Source: Ilyonectria destructans (lineage: Eukaryota > Ascomycota > Sordariomycetes > Hypocreales > Nectriaceae). Taken from it: a DNA stretch of 64,000 nucleotides. The DNA lies in the NCBI GenBank assembly GCA_020740775.1, contig JAHEWK010000003.1, positions 1,116,001-1,180,000 on the forward strand, read 5' to 3'. Numbering within the stretch: the stretch's first letter is position 1; every line of letters starts with the position of its first letter. Shown here one piece after another: positions 48,939 through 61,339 of this stretch. The notes below the pieces were generated by a model. That model made no database searches. It was not told where the DNA came from and saw only the letters and a list, made by a program, of their open reading frames with translations. Made by a program: the position numbers and the translations under genes.

Positions 48939-51900
48939 GAGAAATGATAATGATTTCGATAAAGTGATGCTTGTAATTTCCTGCTGGTCACGTTCCAGTA
49001 AATGAAGATCGCGCGAAATCTGCAAAGGTCTGACTAAATGCCACGAATTGTAGTAAAGAGAAATCAAGTTTCCATAGGCCCACCACAAGTTTGGGTGTAT
49101 GGTGATATAAAATGTGATTTATCTCGTCAACAGTGGTGGGCCAAGCCATGAGCTTCAAGCTGTGAGGTTGTCTTGAGCCGTAAGGGCTAAGCCATGAGCC
49201 TTGAGCCGTGGGTTTGTCGTGAGCCGTGACTTGAGGGGTGGACGTGAGCTTGTTTTCTCGCGGTGTTTTATATGGTGGGCCGAGGCCGAGCCTTCGGCGT
49301 GAGCTTGTTCCCAAGCCCGGTCGAGTGTCAATTTGAGCTCTCGAGCCGCGGATTGGAGGTTGTTCTACTTGTTCTGATCGCAATTCGGATTGCAACATCC
49401 TTGCGTTGTAGGGACGTTTTCCATTCACTACGATGTTTGACGAAAGGGGGAGGCATCTCCTGCATCTATAATGCGCTGCGTCCCGGGTTGTCTTGCTCGA
49501 GGATAATGCACACACGACCTGGTTTACTCTGGTGGTCCGGGGTGAGGAACTGGCAACTTTCAATACCGAGTGGTTTGAGCAAAAAGCGTTTATAGACCCG
49601 TGGTCTCTTGCATTGGGAAGTGTCGAAACGGCTGCCTCTGAGTAATGTACGTCCTAACTGTAGAGTAAAGTAAGGTTCTCATCGTAACTTCATGATTATC
49701 TCCCGAACCATGATATCCCTTGTGCCAAGAAGAAAAATATTTGTGAACCGCCTGGTTTAGCTAAGCATCCGCTTGGTTGCGCTCGCCACGGGGGCGTGTC
49801 AGCTGGATGTCCTTGGTCTAAATGGTGACACGTTTGGCGTGGATGGCGCATTGGTTGGTGTCCTCGAGGCGGATACAAGTGCCCCCTCGATCTCTTCCTT
49901 CTCCTTCTTCAAGATGTAGCAGTCTGGGTGTTCCTCGCAGGGTTTCACTTTACTTTGCCGTGTGGATCTTGGGTAGAATATGGGCTTAGTAAGTATTGTT
50001 ATTCGCATACAAGTATAAGCCTCTTCAGGCAGCTAAGCCCCAGGGAAAACTGATACACCTAGAATTGAAATTCTCAGATCTTAGGCTTATATTTATAAAT
50101 AAACTTAGTTTAATGGAATAAATGAGATAAATAAATATCAAATATCAGGAAATAAATACTAAGAATTAGATTTGGAAATTTTTATTAGATTAATAGATAA
50201 TTATTAGTAGGATCAAAGTATATAGTTAGATTAGTACAAATAGTAATACTTGGTTTAATAACGTGGGAGTTTTGCGACTAGCGATTAGCTCGACCATAGT
50301 GAGAACCAATAATAGCTACAGGACTCCAAGGAACCACTAACTCCATGGACCAAGGTCCATCAACTGGAATAGGTAACCCTCAGTCAGCAACAGCCCGTAT
50401 GGCGCAGTCAGCGCGCTTCAGTCTTCCTACCGTCAAGTACGATTCTGTTACGACCGTTTATGAAATAGAGAAACGCAGAAGATACCCGGTGCTCAAACCA
50501 CGGTGTGGCCACCCCCTTTCATTTATCTTGAAAGAAGTCATCTTCACTGTTTATCCACGGCTCTTACATCAAAACGGGAGAACACAGAAATCACGCATTA
50601 TATCAGTGACTAGACAGTATTTTGGACTGTACTACAATGTAAAGCAATATGAACAATCGAGTTGCCTTGCCAGCTCATAATGGCTTCCCAGTGGACGTCA
50701 GCTCAGAAAGACACAATCGAGGTCGGCGGGGCCCCCTTCAACTCGGACATTGCAGACCACTTCACTGCAGATCTCCCGCTTGCACCGGCGCGGGGAATGT
50801 GGGTGCGAATGTTGCACCTTCGAATAGCATCACAATTCACCCTTAAAATTTTCAAGCTGTAGAAGGACATCGATGGTCCCATCAAGACAGGGCTTTTGCT
50901 GCTCTTAGCCAGCCCTGATTTCCACATTCCTAGACCCTCCGCCCGAAACATCCCACATGAGAGTGCGATGCCAGTGTGCGTCCCACACCTACCCATACCT
51001 TTTTTGGCTATCTCCAACCATGGCACCCATCTTTGGCATTTCAGCACGCTCGTTTTCTGCCGTGCAAGAGGTCGCACTTCCTAATCCTAATAGAGCATTG
51101 CCATATGCACACACAATTACATCCCCCGGTCCTACAGATGATTCTTCAACTAATGCCTGCAGTCTCGACGCCGTCTGTCCTGTTATCCTGCCTCCGTCCA
51201 GTTATTCTTCCTCATCCCACTATAAGATAACGCCAGTTTCGTACGAGCCTTGATCCGGAATACCTGTTCTCGTGTGCAAATAGCAATACTCTTTAATATT
51301 GCTGCCACAACCGCCGAAGATTGTCATCATGGAACTTTTAGCGACCGTTGCGTTGAGTTTGAGGCTATCAAACTGCCTCATACAAGCAAGATTCCTCTGG
51401 GTTGGAATTGACGACTGGTTTTACGCCAACCATCCAGGAAGCGGTCAACTATCACTCCATAGTTGGATACAATAGCCGACTGGCGAGGCGTGGCTGGGCC
51501 CTCCAGGAATTGTATAATCACCGAGTACGCTTCACTATTCGCGCGATCAGATGTATTGAGAATGCGAATATTACATGAAGGTAGGAGACTCATTCAAGCC
51601 AATTCCCCTGAGAACAAATGCTTTGATACGGGGAGTGACGGCGGTAAAGTTCGTCTCTGATAAGCTAGCGTTACCAGCGTTTTTACACCAAGGGATTTGC
51701 CAAGAGGGTATTTGCAGATCCAATCTCTTGCCTCTATCAAGAGGGGCATTTGGTGGGCACCGTTGATAGAAAGACATATAATATTTCCAGGTTTTTATAT
51801 CAAGATAGGCTGCTTGGTTCTCGAAGAGGTTGATGAAGCGCGGTTGCTTATCGTCGGGTAGTGGTTGAACGTGCCGGTCGTCATCCAACCACCTTCCAGT

Positions 51901-52106
51901 TCCCAAAGTGAAGGAGATTGCTTGGAAAGGGCGGCGAGAAAGTTTATTCAATTGGGATTGGAACTTGCTCTTCGACTTTTTGACTTTCTTTCCCACTCTA
52001 ACTGAGATAGGTTCCGTGGATTGCTAGGTGCCAATATTCCGGCGCAATAGGCGTGGAGCTAGGAGTATATGGTCGGCATTAGTTTAGAAATCTGACATCA
52101 AAAACA
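48939..52106. other. Gene-poor stretch, partly AT-rich
   Basis: About 3.2 kb. 49.1-49.3 kb contains short GAGCCGT/GAGCCTTGAGCC direct repeats. 50.03-50.27 kb is very AT-rich (TAAATAAAT-like) and may be repeat-induced-mutated DNA. A possible HET-gene fragment at 51.4-51.6 kb is listed separately. Open frames at 48,988-49,563 and 51,571-51,996 on minus lack motifs and proper starts. No intact gene supported. Confidence 0.4.
51441..51578 (+). pseudogene. Possible HET-domain gene fragment
   Basis: Forty-five codons read AVNYHSIVGYNSRLARRGWA then LQELYNHRVRF before a stop at 51576. RGWALQE followed by an Arg-containing segment resembles the conserved R-(A/G)-W-x-L-Q-E box of fungal heterokaryon-incompatibility (HET) domains. 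No other HET motif is in frame nearby, so this would be a decayed remnant. Could be chance. Confidence 0.25.
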
Positions 52107-52191
52107 GGCTTCATGGTCTAGTGGTATGATTCGTGCTTTGGGATTCTAGCTCAACTGCACGAGGCCCCGGGTTCGAGCCCCGGTGGAGCCC
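52107..52191 (+). tRNA. tRNA-Pro(UGG) with intron
   Basis: Cloverleaf fits. Acceptor GGCTTCA pairs with TGGAGCC; the D-arm region is GTCTAGTGGTATGA (A box). The anticodon stem CGTGC/GCACG encloses TTTGGG with anticodon TGG; the T-arm is CCCGGGTTCGAGCCCCGG (B box). An intron of about 13 nt follows the base after the anticodon. Discriminator C. A T-run follows at 52199-52207. Confidence 0.95.
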
Positions 52192-52198
52192 TGAATTG

Positions 52199-52207
52199 TT
52201 TCTTTTT
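52199..52207 (+). terminator. RNA polymerase III terminator
   Basis: TTTCTTTTT eight bases after the tRNA-Pro gene. Confidence 0.8.
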
Positions 52208-52860
52208 GCATTTTTATCAGATTATTCTAAGTTAACTAACCTCTTTCCTTTTGTCGTTCTGTAATGCATCATCTATCTGTCATTATGTTTGCTTTGGGTT
52301 TATGATCTACAATCTCTTGCCCTGCGAGAAACTCCGGTCTCTGTTAACCCAGCCAATCCCAGGAACTGCTGAGCATGTCTCTTCTTCTCCAGCGATGTCA
52401 AGAGCCGGACTACGTTCATTTACATCCGTTCCTGACATTCAGTACATGATTCGAGAGAATCTCTTGAGGCACAGCCATCCCTGTACCGGCAAGAGTTTTT
52501 GTCGCTGATTGGCAGTGTATTCAGGAATACCGGCGTCGCTTACAGAAACAAGCACGCAACGTGCATCGAGACCAAGATCTACCACATGACTACTGGCACC
52601 AACGAATATTAAGAAAACGGAACAAACATGTATAAGGAACAATTGTGAGCAAAATGATAATCACATGGAAGCGCATCCTCTCGTAGGACGAGAAACGCCC
52701 CGCATCCACCGCAGCCCGTTGCCATTGAAGCCTTCCGCTAATTTCGTCACGTGCCCCACCCGCGCCAAACCTCCACCACCACCATCACCAGTACCAAAAA
52801 AACGCCGCGCACCACCACCACCAACCCGCAATGCAAAAAGATACCTTTCTCTGAGTTACA

Positions 52861-52874
52861 AAAACAAAAAGAAA
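52861..52874 (-). terminator. RNA polymerase III terminator
   Basis: On minus this reads TTTCTTTTTG followed by TTTT, directly after the tRNA-Thr gene. Confidence 0.8.
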
Positions 52875-52959
52875 TGCCCCCAGGCGGAATTGAACCGCCG
52901 ACCTTTGCATGCCTTGCAGGTCATACAAGTGCAACGCTCTACCCCTAAGCTATAAGGGC
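52875..52959 (-). tRNA. tRNA-Thr(UGU) with intron
   Basis: On minus: acceptor GCCCTTA pairs with TGGGGGC, the D-arm region is TAGCTTAGGGGTAGAGC, anticodon stem TTGCA/TGCAA with loop CTTGTA and anticodon TGT, and the T-arm is GGCGGTTCAATTCCGCC. An intron of about 13 nt follows the base after the anticodon. Discriminator A. It points towards the tRNA-Pro gene. Confidence 0.93.
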
Positions 52960-53633
52960 TTCTTGTGCTGATTTGTCATCTAGATTGGGCTTAAGTAGTC
53001 AACTGAGCGGGGTGGCTTATTCACTCGGCGCAGGTGAGGGATCGAATCTGAATGGGAATATGATTCTTCTCTTTTGGCTCGTCATTATCTTGGGTCTGAG
53101 TACTGCGAGTGTCCCTCCGTAAGTCATGACCTCAACTAGTCTTGTTCTACCGTGATCTGCCTATAGTAAGAAGGTGATCGAACTGGGGATGACGCATCAT
53201 TTGATTTGTCTTCCTTAGGTTCATGACAAACATTATCCAGACGGTTCGTTCAAGTCTCTTAAACTCAGAGCACCCGCAACTGAATCATAGATCACATAGC
53301 ATCGAAAATACGTAAACGTGTATAGTTCATTTCATTATTCAAGTCATAAGCCGAATTATCTTGTCATCCAACGTCTCCGCGTCGTGTCTGGCCACCTCTG
53401 ACCCATCTCCGGGTCTTTACCCTACATTCCCCGCCCCCACACGGAGCGTCCCCGCGTCATCCTTCTCGACGCGTGTTCGTCTCCGACAACCCAACTCACT
53501 CGCCAACAGCAAAGGAAAAAAAATACATCCGTTAACGCCTGCAGTGCTCTATATGCGGAATGTACACCATGTAATGAACGGCCTATGCAAAGTGAGATGC
53601 GGTCAGATCCAAGGTCCAGGCAGTCTCGCCGGC
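52960..53633. other. Intergenic region
   Basis: 5' flank of tRNA-Thr and 3' UTR of the MFS exporter. No gene seen. Confidence 0.5.
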
Positions 53634-55646
53634 TTAGGCCACCGCCATCTCAATGTTCTTCCCCTTGACGCTCTTCCACTCGGTGAAGGCCGCGCCAATA
53701 ATCGTTGCTGACGCCGTGGCTGCTCCCACCAGGAAGGCCACGTTGAGCGCGTCGTTGTACGCCCGGATGACGTCGGGCAGCCACTCGGCGCGGATGGCAT
53801 CGCGAATGTTGGTTGCGCCTGCGGCTATCACCACGGCCGGATCCAGGTCCGGGACGTACTCGTGGATCTTCTCAATGAGCGTGTTGGTGAAGATGGTCTG
53901 GCCGGCCGTCACACACAGCGCACCGCCTAGTGTCTGCACAAAGATGATCATGGCCGTGCCGGTGGGAACGTCAGCCATGTCGCACACTACCTGCACTGCG
54001 ACGAGCGGCTGCTGCATGCCAATGCCAACGCCGACACCTGCCAGGAGTTGGTAGCCAATCCAGCCGGCGGTGGGAGTGTCCACCTTGAGCGTGCAGATGA
54101 GTCCGTAGCCGATGGCCATGAAGATGGACCCGCCAATCATGAAGGGCGTGTAGTATCCCCAGTAGGTGACGACGGCGCCAGCAACCATGGAGAAGATGAC
54201 TACGCCCAGCAGCATCGGCAGGTTGTTCACTCCAGACTGGATGGCCGTGGAGCCCTTGACAGCTTGGAACCAGATGGGCAAAAAGTACACCGCGGTGAGG
54301 AAACAGGCGCCGGTGTTGAAGGAAAAGAAGCACGACGCCCAGACCGAGCGCTTCTTGAAGATGCGTGGGGGCACCGTTGCGTTTTCACCCATGCGGTACT
54401 GCACGTAGAGGAACAGGAGCAGCAGCACAGCCGCTAACATGAACAGCGACGTGATCTTCGAGTTGCTCCACGCATAGTCGACACCGCCCCACTGCAGAGC
54501 GAGCAGCAGGCAGATGATGGCCGGCATGAAGATGACAGTGCCGATGGGGTCGAGCTGCCACGCGCGAACGCGCCACGGCGCAGGCTCAATATGTCGCTCC
54601 GGATCGGAGAAGTAGACGGCAATCACGATCATGGTGATGATGCCGATGGGCAAGTTGATGTAGAAGCACCAGCGCCACGAGGCCCGGTCCGTGAGGAAAC
54701 CTCCGAGCAGCGGGCCGGCGACGGACGAGATGCCCCACATGCCACTGACGAGGCCGGTATACACGGGCCTCTTGTGCAGAGGCACCGTGTAGGCGAGGAT
54801 GGTCAGGGCACCAGCAAAGATGCCCGCGGAACCAACTCCAGCAACGGCTCGGCCAATGATGAGAGTGACGCTGTCTCCCGCAACACCGCAGATGAGACTT
54901 CCCACCTCAAAGATGGCAACGGTGGCGAGGAACGTCCACTTGATGGTCCAGAAGGTGTAGATCTTGCCGAACAACAGCTGGAGAGAGGCACCCGTGAGCA
55001 TGTATGCGGAGCCATACCAACCGACATCGTTGAGGCTGTGGAACTCGTCGGTGATTTTGGGAATTGCTGTGGCAATAATAGAGTTGTCTGTCATGGTGTT
55101 AGTGGTGAGAGATGATGCGGGCTGGGACTACTAACCAAGAGCCATGACAAACACAGCCAGACAGAGGGCCAAGGTGATGAGAGCTAGCTTCATGCCAGTG
55201 GGATACACGATATCATCGTCACTGTGTCTTGAACTTGTGGCGGAGTCGTCGTTGATCCCCTGTGTAAGCTTCTCAGTGCTTTCCGTCTTGGCCGCCGTCC
55301 TAGGCGCCGTGCGTGGCCGTGCGTCATCATAACGGTGCGAGTAACGGAGTGACCCGAAGACGGGATAGTCTCTTGGGTTCCTGGGTGGCTGGTGGTAGTC
55401 CTCATGCTCGATGGACCGAGTAGAGAAATTACTTTCGGCGATGGATACCGGCCGGGCGAGATCCTCTTCCGACGAGAGCCAGGCGTTGGCATTGCGAGCC
55501 AACGCGGCCGTCTCGCGGTCAAAGTGGAAGTGCTGCGACGACGCCATGAGAGACGAGTGTAGAGTATCTTTTGGGAGGCGGACACTTAGACGAGATCTAT
55601 CCAGTGCAGCCGTTGAGTAGTCGGGGGGTGACATAATAGCAGCCAT
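53634..55646 (-). CDS. MFS drug exporter, DHA2 (14-TM) type
   Basis: 654-aa plasma-membrane proton antiporter of the type that exports drugs or fungal toxins. Two exons (55646-55136 and 55087-53634) with a 48-nt intron (GTTAGT...CACTAAC...GACAG); splicing restores MALDNSIIATAIPKITDEFHSL, the motif D1 region with LDxTI-like sequence that marks 14-TM exporters. A hydrophilic N-terminal tail of about 150 residues is Ser/Arg/Asp-rich. Then come fourteen hydrophobic segments, motif C-like GVGSAGIFAGALTILAY, and SWRWCFYINLPIGIITM, conserved in the family. ATG at 55646 was taken; the next in-frame ATG is four codons later. No biosynthetic cluster lies beside it. Confidence 0.9.
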
Positions 55647-57330
55647 CTTGATGATGTCTCAATGGGACTTGACTTGGGAGGCTTGATGAGAGCACGATAT
55701 CTGGCAGTTGGGACCCGAGATGGGCACTTATAATGTCTGGGAGCCGAGACGATCTCGTGTTACAACTAGCGGACTCATTGGTAAGACTGGTGAGACTGCA
55801 GACCTGAGCGACACACAAGGTCAGCCTCCGAGGCCGAAGTCGCGGGTTCCATGGCCTACCGGCCAGCCTCCGCCGGTGGAAGGGTGCGAATGCGAAGGAA
55901 CCTACGGCACACCCTCCGCACCACGCCTCACTCGAGTGGCCATGGTGGGGATCACGTCTTGCTCGCAGCCCCAGTTTAGAGTGATGACGGCCAGTTCTGC
56001 TGCGCGGTGCCAAGCCTGCATGGTGGATCTGCGCTCGCAGGTTGCCATCTGATGGCTAAAACGGGCCATGCTGTAAGCGTGGAGAAGCGGCCTCTTGCGG
56101 CTCCCCGACGGACTCTTGGACGAGACCGAGAGTTTCGGCCTGCCAAGTGGAGGAGGGCTGCCACTGCTTATCAGTAGGTGCGCGATGGGCTGGTGTATCC
56201 CATCGTCCAAGGCCAGGCCATTGTGGTAACGAGAAGCGGGATCCGGAGGCCGGGATGCGGGCAGATGAACCTGACGGCGAGCAAAGCAGAATCTGGTCTA
56301 GTTGATGCCCTCGTCATTGTGCCGCGGGGGCATCCAATAGTGTAGCAAGCGGTGGGTGCACTTGAGTCTAGCTGTCTGACCGGCGATGGACGGTGAGAGA
56401 CCGAGAGCCGGAGGTTGAGACTCGGCGTATCCGCGCCTCGCAACTTCGCGCCTCGCGCTTCGGGCATCGAGAGAATAAGCATGTGGACCGATGTGTGTTG
56501 TACATTACGCTACACTAGGTACCTATGGAATTTCACCCTTCTCATCACATGACTCCCACCTCGCACAATTATTGGTGTGTTTCACAGTCTTGTCTCCGAT
56601 CGTCCCAAGTACTCCATACATCCTGTACGTCTCATTCTGCGTCCCTCCTCTCCTTCACTCATCCACTTGAAGAATATTTATTCAGCTTTTCCCACATCAC
56701 CCAACATTTCGGGCATCTAAAAGCAATTCGTATTCTTCGTAATTGACGGAGCTATTGATTACATCATTTCTTGGCTCCCCGAGCTCGGAAGTTCGTTGGA
56801 GATTTGCGTCCATTTCTTCGCGGAGACGTGCCCTGGCGGAGCCGGAGCCGGGCTCGGAGAGTCACTGACTAAGCCGGCTCTCCACCAAACTCCGTCTCAC
56901 TGTACAGTGTCCTCTATCTTTATATGGAGTGGCACGTCATTTGCAATTTTATCCCCGAATATCTAGGGATGACATTTATTATTGGGATTGACCCATCTTT
57001 ACTTGAGTCTCTCTCGCGTGGTGGAAGGCTTCATAAAAAGACTAGCTAATGATCAACCTCACGCATGCTGCGCCAACATCTCATGCCAACATGCTCTGGG
57101 GAATTTAAAGACCAACCAAATTCTATTTTAATCAAGCAATTTATAGTCTTGAGTCGTTTTTCTAACCTTTGCCCCTCCTGCGCCAGGTGTTTGAGGATGG
57201 ACATGAAATGATGGATAAGACGAGTGAATCGACACCAAAAAATACAGTAGTACACCATCCGACATTATCCACACTCCTCCACAATTAATACTGATGCTTG
57301 AATCCGAAATAATCCCCCCCAAGCTCTTGA
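55647..57330. other. Intergenic region
   Basis: About 1.7 kb: promoter of the MFS exporter on the left and 3' UTR of the five-exon gene on the right. GC-rich until 56.5 kb, AT-richer beyond. No gene motif seen. Confidence 0.45.
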
Positions 57331-59329
57331 TTAGCCTGAACGGGCTGTGGGACTGCCCTCCGCAAATGGTGTGAGCCTGATACGAGGGCTGGCCCGCCGG
57401 GGTTCATCATCCTCTTCAATAGTCTTTGCTGATCCTGGGGTAAAGTGTCGAACTCGCTTGTTTCCCTTGTCAGAAGGACCGTGTGCAGCCTCCATGATAT
57501 TCTCTTGACCTGACAAATTGGCCAAATTAGCTCCGAGCTTGCCCATCGAGGGAGTTCGCTGGTTGACGTCGGAGCAAGTCAGATTTTTGGGACTTTTCGT
57601 CCGCGACCCAGCCAGAGAGATCGGGATGATACCACTGGATGGAATATACGACTGTTGAGACCGACGTCGTTCTTGATGGTTCTGCGCAGAAGTCGAGCTC
57701 AAAGGAAGCGTCGATGGAGTGAGTCTGCGAATACGGGTTTCCTTGCGAGATCGGGGCTCAGCCATTAGAGTGGGCATGTTTGGAGTCTGGCGCTGGTAGG
57801 GAATCGTCTGATTAAGCAACGAGTTTGTCAACGAGTTGGCTAGATCAGTGGGAATACCACCATCGTGTGTGATGATTGGGAAAGGGACCCCTAAAATCGT
57901 TAGCATGTTGTCACTAATAGATCGGGGTGGCAAACCATCTGATTCGTACACCCCCTTTCCTCCAGTTGGCGTATTAGATGGGACCTTTGGATGAGCAGAG
58001 CTAACGTCATCCTCAAGCTGAAAGGATGCCACTGTGAATGGTGCGTCTTCAGAAGTGGACGTTTGGCCCCCGTGGGTGGAGGCGTAATCCGGCATGCTGA
58101 TGTCGGTGCTGGTCTTTCTGGACCTGCGAGCCTTTGAAGCAGTGGGTATGAATGGCGGAGCGATGTCGTTCATGCCCATGTTTACGCTCGCAAGCCACTC
58201 AAAGTAGGTATTGGAGTCTTCGAATAGACTGGGGCCTCCCAAACCGTGAGGCTCCTCCAGGGGATAGCCAGGCGGGCCTGGGTTTCTGGGCCCACAGTTT
58301 GCAGAAATCTCGGACATGATTCCCTGGATCATGGGCATGGTATTGACTGCTGAGAGTCCTTCTAATCCGGGAGGTCGGCGTCTCGGGGAGTGTGCGTGGG
58401 ACTTGGCGTCCTCTGATGTGTAGGTAGGAACCGGCATGGAGGCAGTGAATGGAGCTCGACGCCACATGGCGGGATTTGGCCAAGCAATAGATGAGCTCTC
58501 AAGAACATCTAAAACGGAAGACATGATGCGTTAGTTGACCAATGCAAATTCTCGGAGAACACACAAAGTGATGCGCCTGTACCTAGGGGAGCATGCTGGA
58601 AAGAAAAGGCAACGATGTTCTTGACCCGCTCGATGGGCATGGACAAAGAGTCGCGCGGGAACCCTTCACTGATGACAAGCTTGATTCTGCCGAGGTCATC
58701 GGCAGGACTCCAGTAATTCTGTTGGAGGAGTTCCTGTTGAAAGACGGGGAATTTGAGAGTCTGCAGTTCGCCGTTCTTGGAAAAATCTATTGCAATGTTA
58801 GAACACTCGCCCGTAAAAAATGGAGTGATCATGCCAATCATACCGAAGCTGTGAGCGATGACATGTGGCCAATCGCTCTTCCGATCGAGGGACGTGGACC
58901 TAGAAGGGTACTGTCAGACTGGCTAGGAAACGCGGACAGTTAAAGAGCCAAGGCCGTACGCAACGAGACGACCGTCGACGAAGAGCCTGGCTTCAAATTT
59001 GACACTATCGGGGTATTCCGAGTACGACTTCGTAAATTGGCTGATTGCAGGGATGGTCCACGAGTGAATAGAGATCTGGAATGGTGTTCCAGCTGGCAGA
59101 CTGGGAACAAAACAGCAGAGCGTCGGGACGCCAAAAGAGCCGTGAGTTTGAGAGAACTCTGTCCAGACATCAGTTAGACCTGGTAATCCAAGGACTGCCT
59201 GCGAACACAAAGGGATTGGGGTGTTGGCTCACCAGGATCGTGAACAACGTGGCAGGCCACCTTGAACTCCTTCATGGGGACCTCGCAGCCCCGAGGAAAG
59301 AGGAGGATGTCCCAGTCGTCATACCGCAT
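57331..59329 (-). CDS. Conserved fungal protein of unknown function (five exons)
   Basis: Modelled 584-aa protein. Exons on minus: 59329-59233, 59179-58960, 58899-58844, 58786-58583 and 58508-57331. Introns are 53, 60, 57 and 74 nt, all GT-AG. Splicing yields one continuous domain: MRYDDWDILLFPRGCEVPMK, then FVPSLPAGTPFQISIHSWTI, FEARLFVDGRLVAS, SDWPHVIAHSF, LKFPVFQQELLQQNYW, DDLGRIKLVISEGFPRD and FSFQHAPLDVLESS. I know this block as a domain recurring in ascomycete proteins of unknown role, probably a beta-sandwich. The C-terminal about 390 residues are Ser/Pro/Arg-rich and disordered, with several basic clusters that would suit nuclear localisation. A regulatory role is a guess only. Confidence 0.75.
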
Positions 59330-60242
59330 ATTGACTGGTGCGTGCTGAGAGAGTGACTTGGCAAAGAAACAACCGAAGTAAAGATGGCAGAGAGAGTGGA
59401 TGCACACTGAAACGACCGGAGAGAGTTGACACGAGAAATAGAAGAGTGTCACCAGGCTGTCGCTGTTGATGCTGCAGAGAGGTTAACGCCTGACATAGCG
59501 AGAACAGATGGCATCTGCCATGGTGTCTGAGGCAGCAGCAATGCGCAGGACTCCGCAGTCGGAATCGCCTTGTTTCGGTATTGGTAGTCCGGGGTGACGG
59601 TAATGGTGACGATGTAGTGGCCGAAGAGGAGGGAATGAGGCAAGAGGCTGACTTCTCCAGGGCTTCCAGGGCGAGCTGAAGACCATGCCTAGCTGAAAAA
59701 GAGTTGACCCCACGAGATATGGCCACTCAGAACACAGCTCAACCGAGAATAGTGCTCCTTCCTCCGAACATTCGCCAGGCATAACTGGCCACAGCCAATG
59801 GCGACATTTGGAGGGGGTTGTGCGGAAGGAGACAGAGTCCGTCAAGGTTCATGGTAGTCCACTATGCCGTAGGGGCTTTAAGAAGTTGGGGAACAAGGCT
59901 AATTGGGTACCTTAGGCATGGCATTCTGTTCAAACTGCCTCCCCAAATTTGGACGTGATGGTGGATGGCTGTGCGCGTAGACTCACTGGCTGGCACTCGG
60001 CCAATTCACGATGAACAACGTAGAATTCACTACAGATGACTAGAAATGTGAAGCATACCTCTTGTTCGCTGAAAATTGTCACAAGGGCGTAGGGAAACCC
60101 TGTACCAGCTAAGGAGACAATGCGCACATATGGGTTGCCTTTGCCAGCATCTAACGAGCACATCTCTCGGGCATGTTTGAGTCCACTCAAAATCCATTGA
60201 ATCCTTCCATTCTTTATTTATGTACAAATGAGAATTCCCTGC
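59330..60242. other. Intergenic region
   Basis: About 900 bp upstream of the five-exon gene and downstream of NDUFB8. Minus-strand frames at 59,319-59,845 and 59,930-60,190 have no motif and may be upstream frames in a long leader. Confidence 0.4.
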
Positions 60243-60871
60243 TCAAGGAGCCTCATCACCCTCCATGCGAGCCTGTACACGATTTTGTTAGCATGTGCTC
60301 GACGGCGCGGGTCACGAATCACCTACCCTCACAGCTCCAGGGCCACCCAGCTCTCGCTGCAGACCATTCTCATACTCTCGGGGGTAAGCAACCATATCGG
60401 GGTAGTTGAGGTAAACGACGCCGGTGACGCTGAGGAAGACAGCAATGAAGGAGCCAACCATGATCAGGCCGGGCCCGGTGGTGGTCCAGGTGTAATCCCA
60501 GGGGGAGAAGATGCCCAGCATATCGTTATCCTCGTGGATGGGCTCGCCAAAGTTTCGTCGCTCTTGGGGATCCCACCAGTTGCCGTGGGGGTCACGGAAC
60601 TGGCGCTTGATTGAGGGCGGGTTGATGTAGCCACCGTTCTGCGATATTATCCATCAGCACTGCGGCTCTTTCCCTCCACCATCGGACAACTAACCATGCC
60701 GGGATCCTCGGCCTCGCTCAGCTGGGCAGGCTCGGGGTACTTCTCGTCGATCGTCTTCTTGTCGGTGTACGAGTGAGGGAGGAAACATCGGCGCTGGATT
60801 GTCGGCAGTCGTCGAGCAGCCAACACGCCGTTGCGCAGGGCCGAGGCCCGTACGATTCGTTGAGGGAGCAT
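60243..60871 (-). CDS. NADH dehydrogenase NDUFB8/ASHI subunit
   Basis: 172-aa accessory subunit of mitochondrial complex I, inner membrane arm. Exons on minus: 60871-60695, 60638-60327 and 60272-60243. The introns are 56 nt (GTTAGT...ATCGCAG) and 54 nt (GTAGGT...CATGCTAAC...TACAG). Residues 1-33 form a basic, Arg-rich presequence (MLPQRIVRASALRNGVLAAR). The family core follows after splicing: NGGYINPPSIKRQFRDPHGN, WWDPQERRNFGEPIHEDND, then MLGIFSPWDYTWTTTGPGL with one membrane segment. The last exon adds only nine residues (ARMEGDEAP). It is divergent from SWR1. A 5' UTR intron just upstream of the ATG is possible (CAG directly before it). Confidence 0.9.
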
Positions 60872-61339
60872 CTGTCGAGGTAGCGAAAGTTAGTTCCATC
60901 AATTGATCATGTCTCAATGAGTCCGAAGCGACGCACCTTGGGCGAGTGGACAGTGGTGCCGACGCCCAATTGCTCTGTGACGTGATGTGATGGCTCTTCG
61001 TCGAAGCTTTAGCCAATCGAGGCCGTGATGATTCTCAACCGAAAGTTGGCGCCTCAGGCAGTCACGGTGGCACGCCAGGCGCGTGCGCGCCTCTTTCGGT
61101 TAGTCGAGTCCGGGTTCAGGGCGTGCATCCCTCGCCTCCCCAGCTCAAAAGTTTTGCTGACGACACGGAATTTTGCGACGAAATCCGACGCAGCTCGCCC
61201 TCCAGGCCTCTGATCATGTGCAGACTTTGTATGAGAATCCGCTGAAGCGCTACGATTCCGTAGACATTAATTTCGCCCCCGCAAATGATAGCTTCGCAGA
61301 GACCTCGCCTGCTGCGTCTCCTGGCTCCACGTTGCTACT
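60872..61339. promoter_or_regulatory. Divergent promoter NDUFB8/SWR1
   Basis: 468 bp between two head-to-head start codons. GC-rich, no obvious TATA box. Assigned from gene arrangement. Confidence 0.5.

Larger units (their letters stand above)
52192..52874. other. Spacer between convergent tRNA genes
   Basis: 683 bp with no protein gene seen; 52,765-52,830 is rich in CCA/CAC triplets. It carries the terminators of both tRNA genes. Confidence 0.5.

Noticed and set aside
48988..49563. 191-codon frame on minus
   Set aside because: No ATG-led conserved start, no motif, and its sequence is shaped by GAGCCGT direct repeats.
59483..60190. Minus-strand frames between NDUFB8 and the five-exon gene
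   Set aside because: No motif or splice pattern links them to either gene; more likely leader or intergenic DNA.
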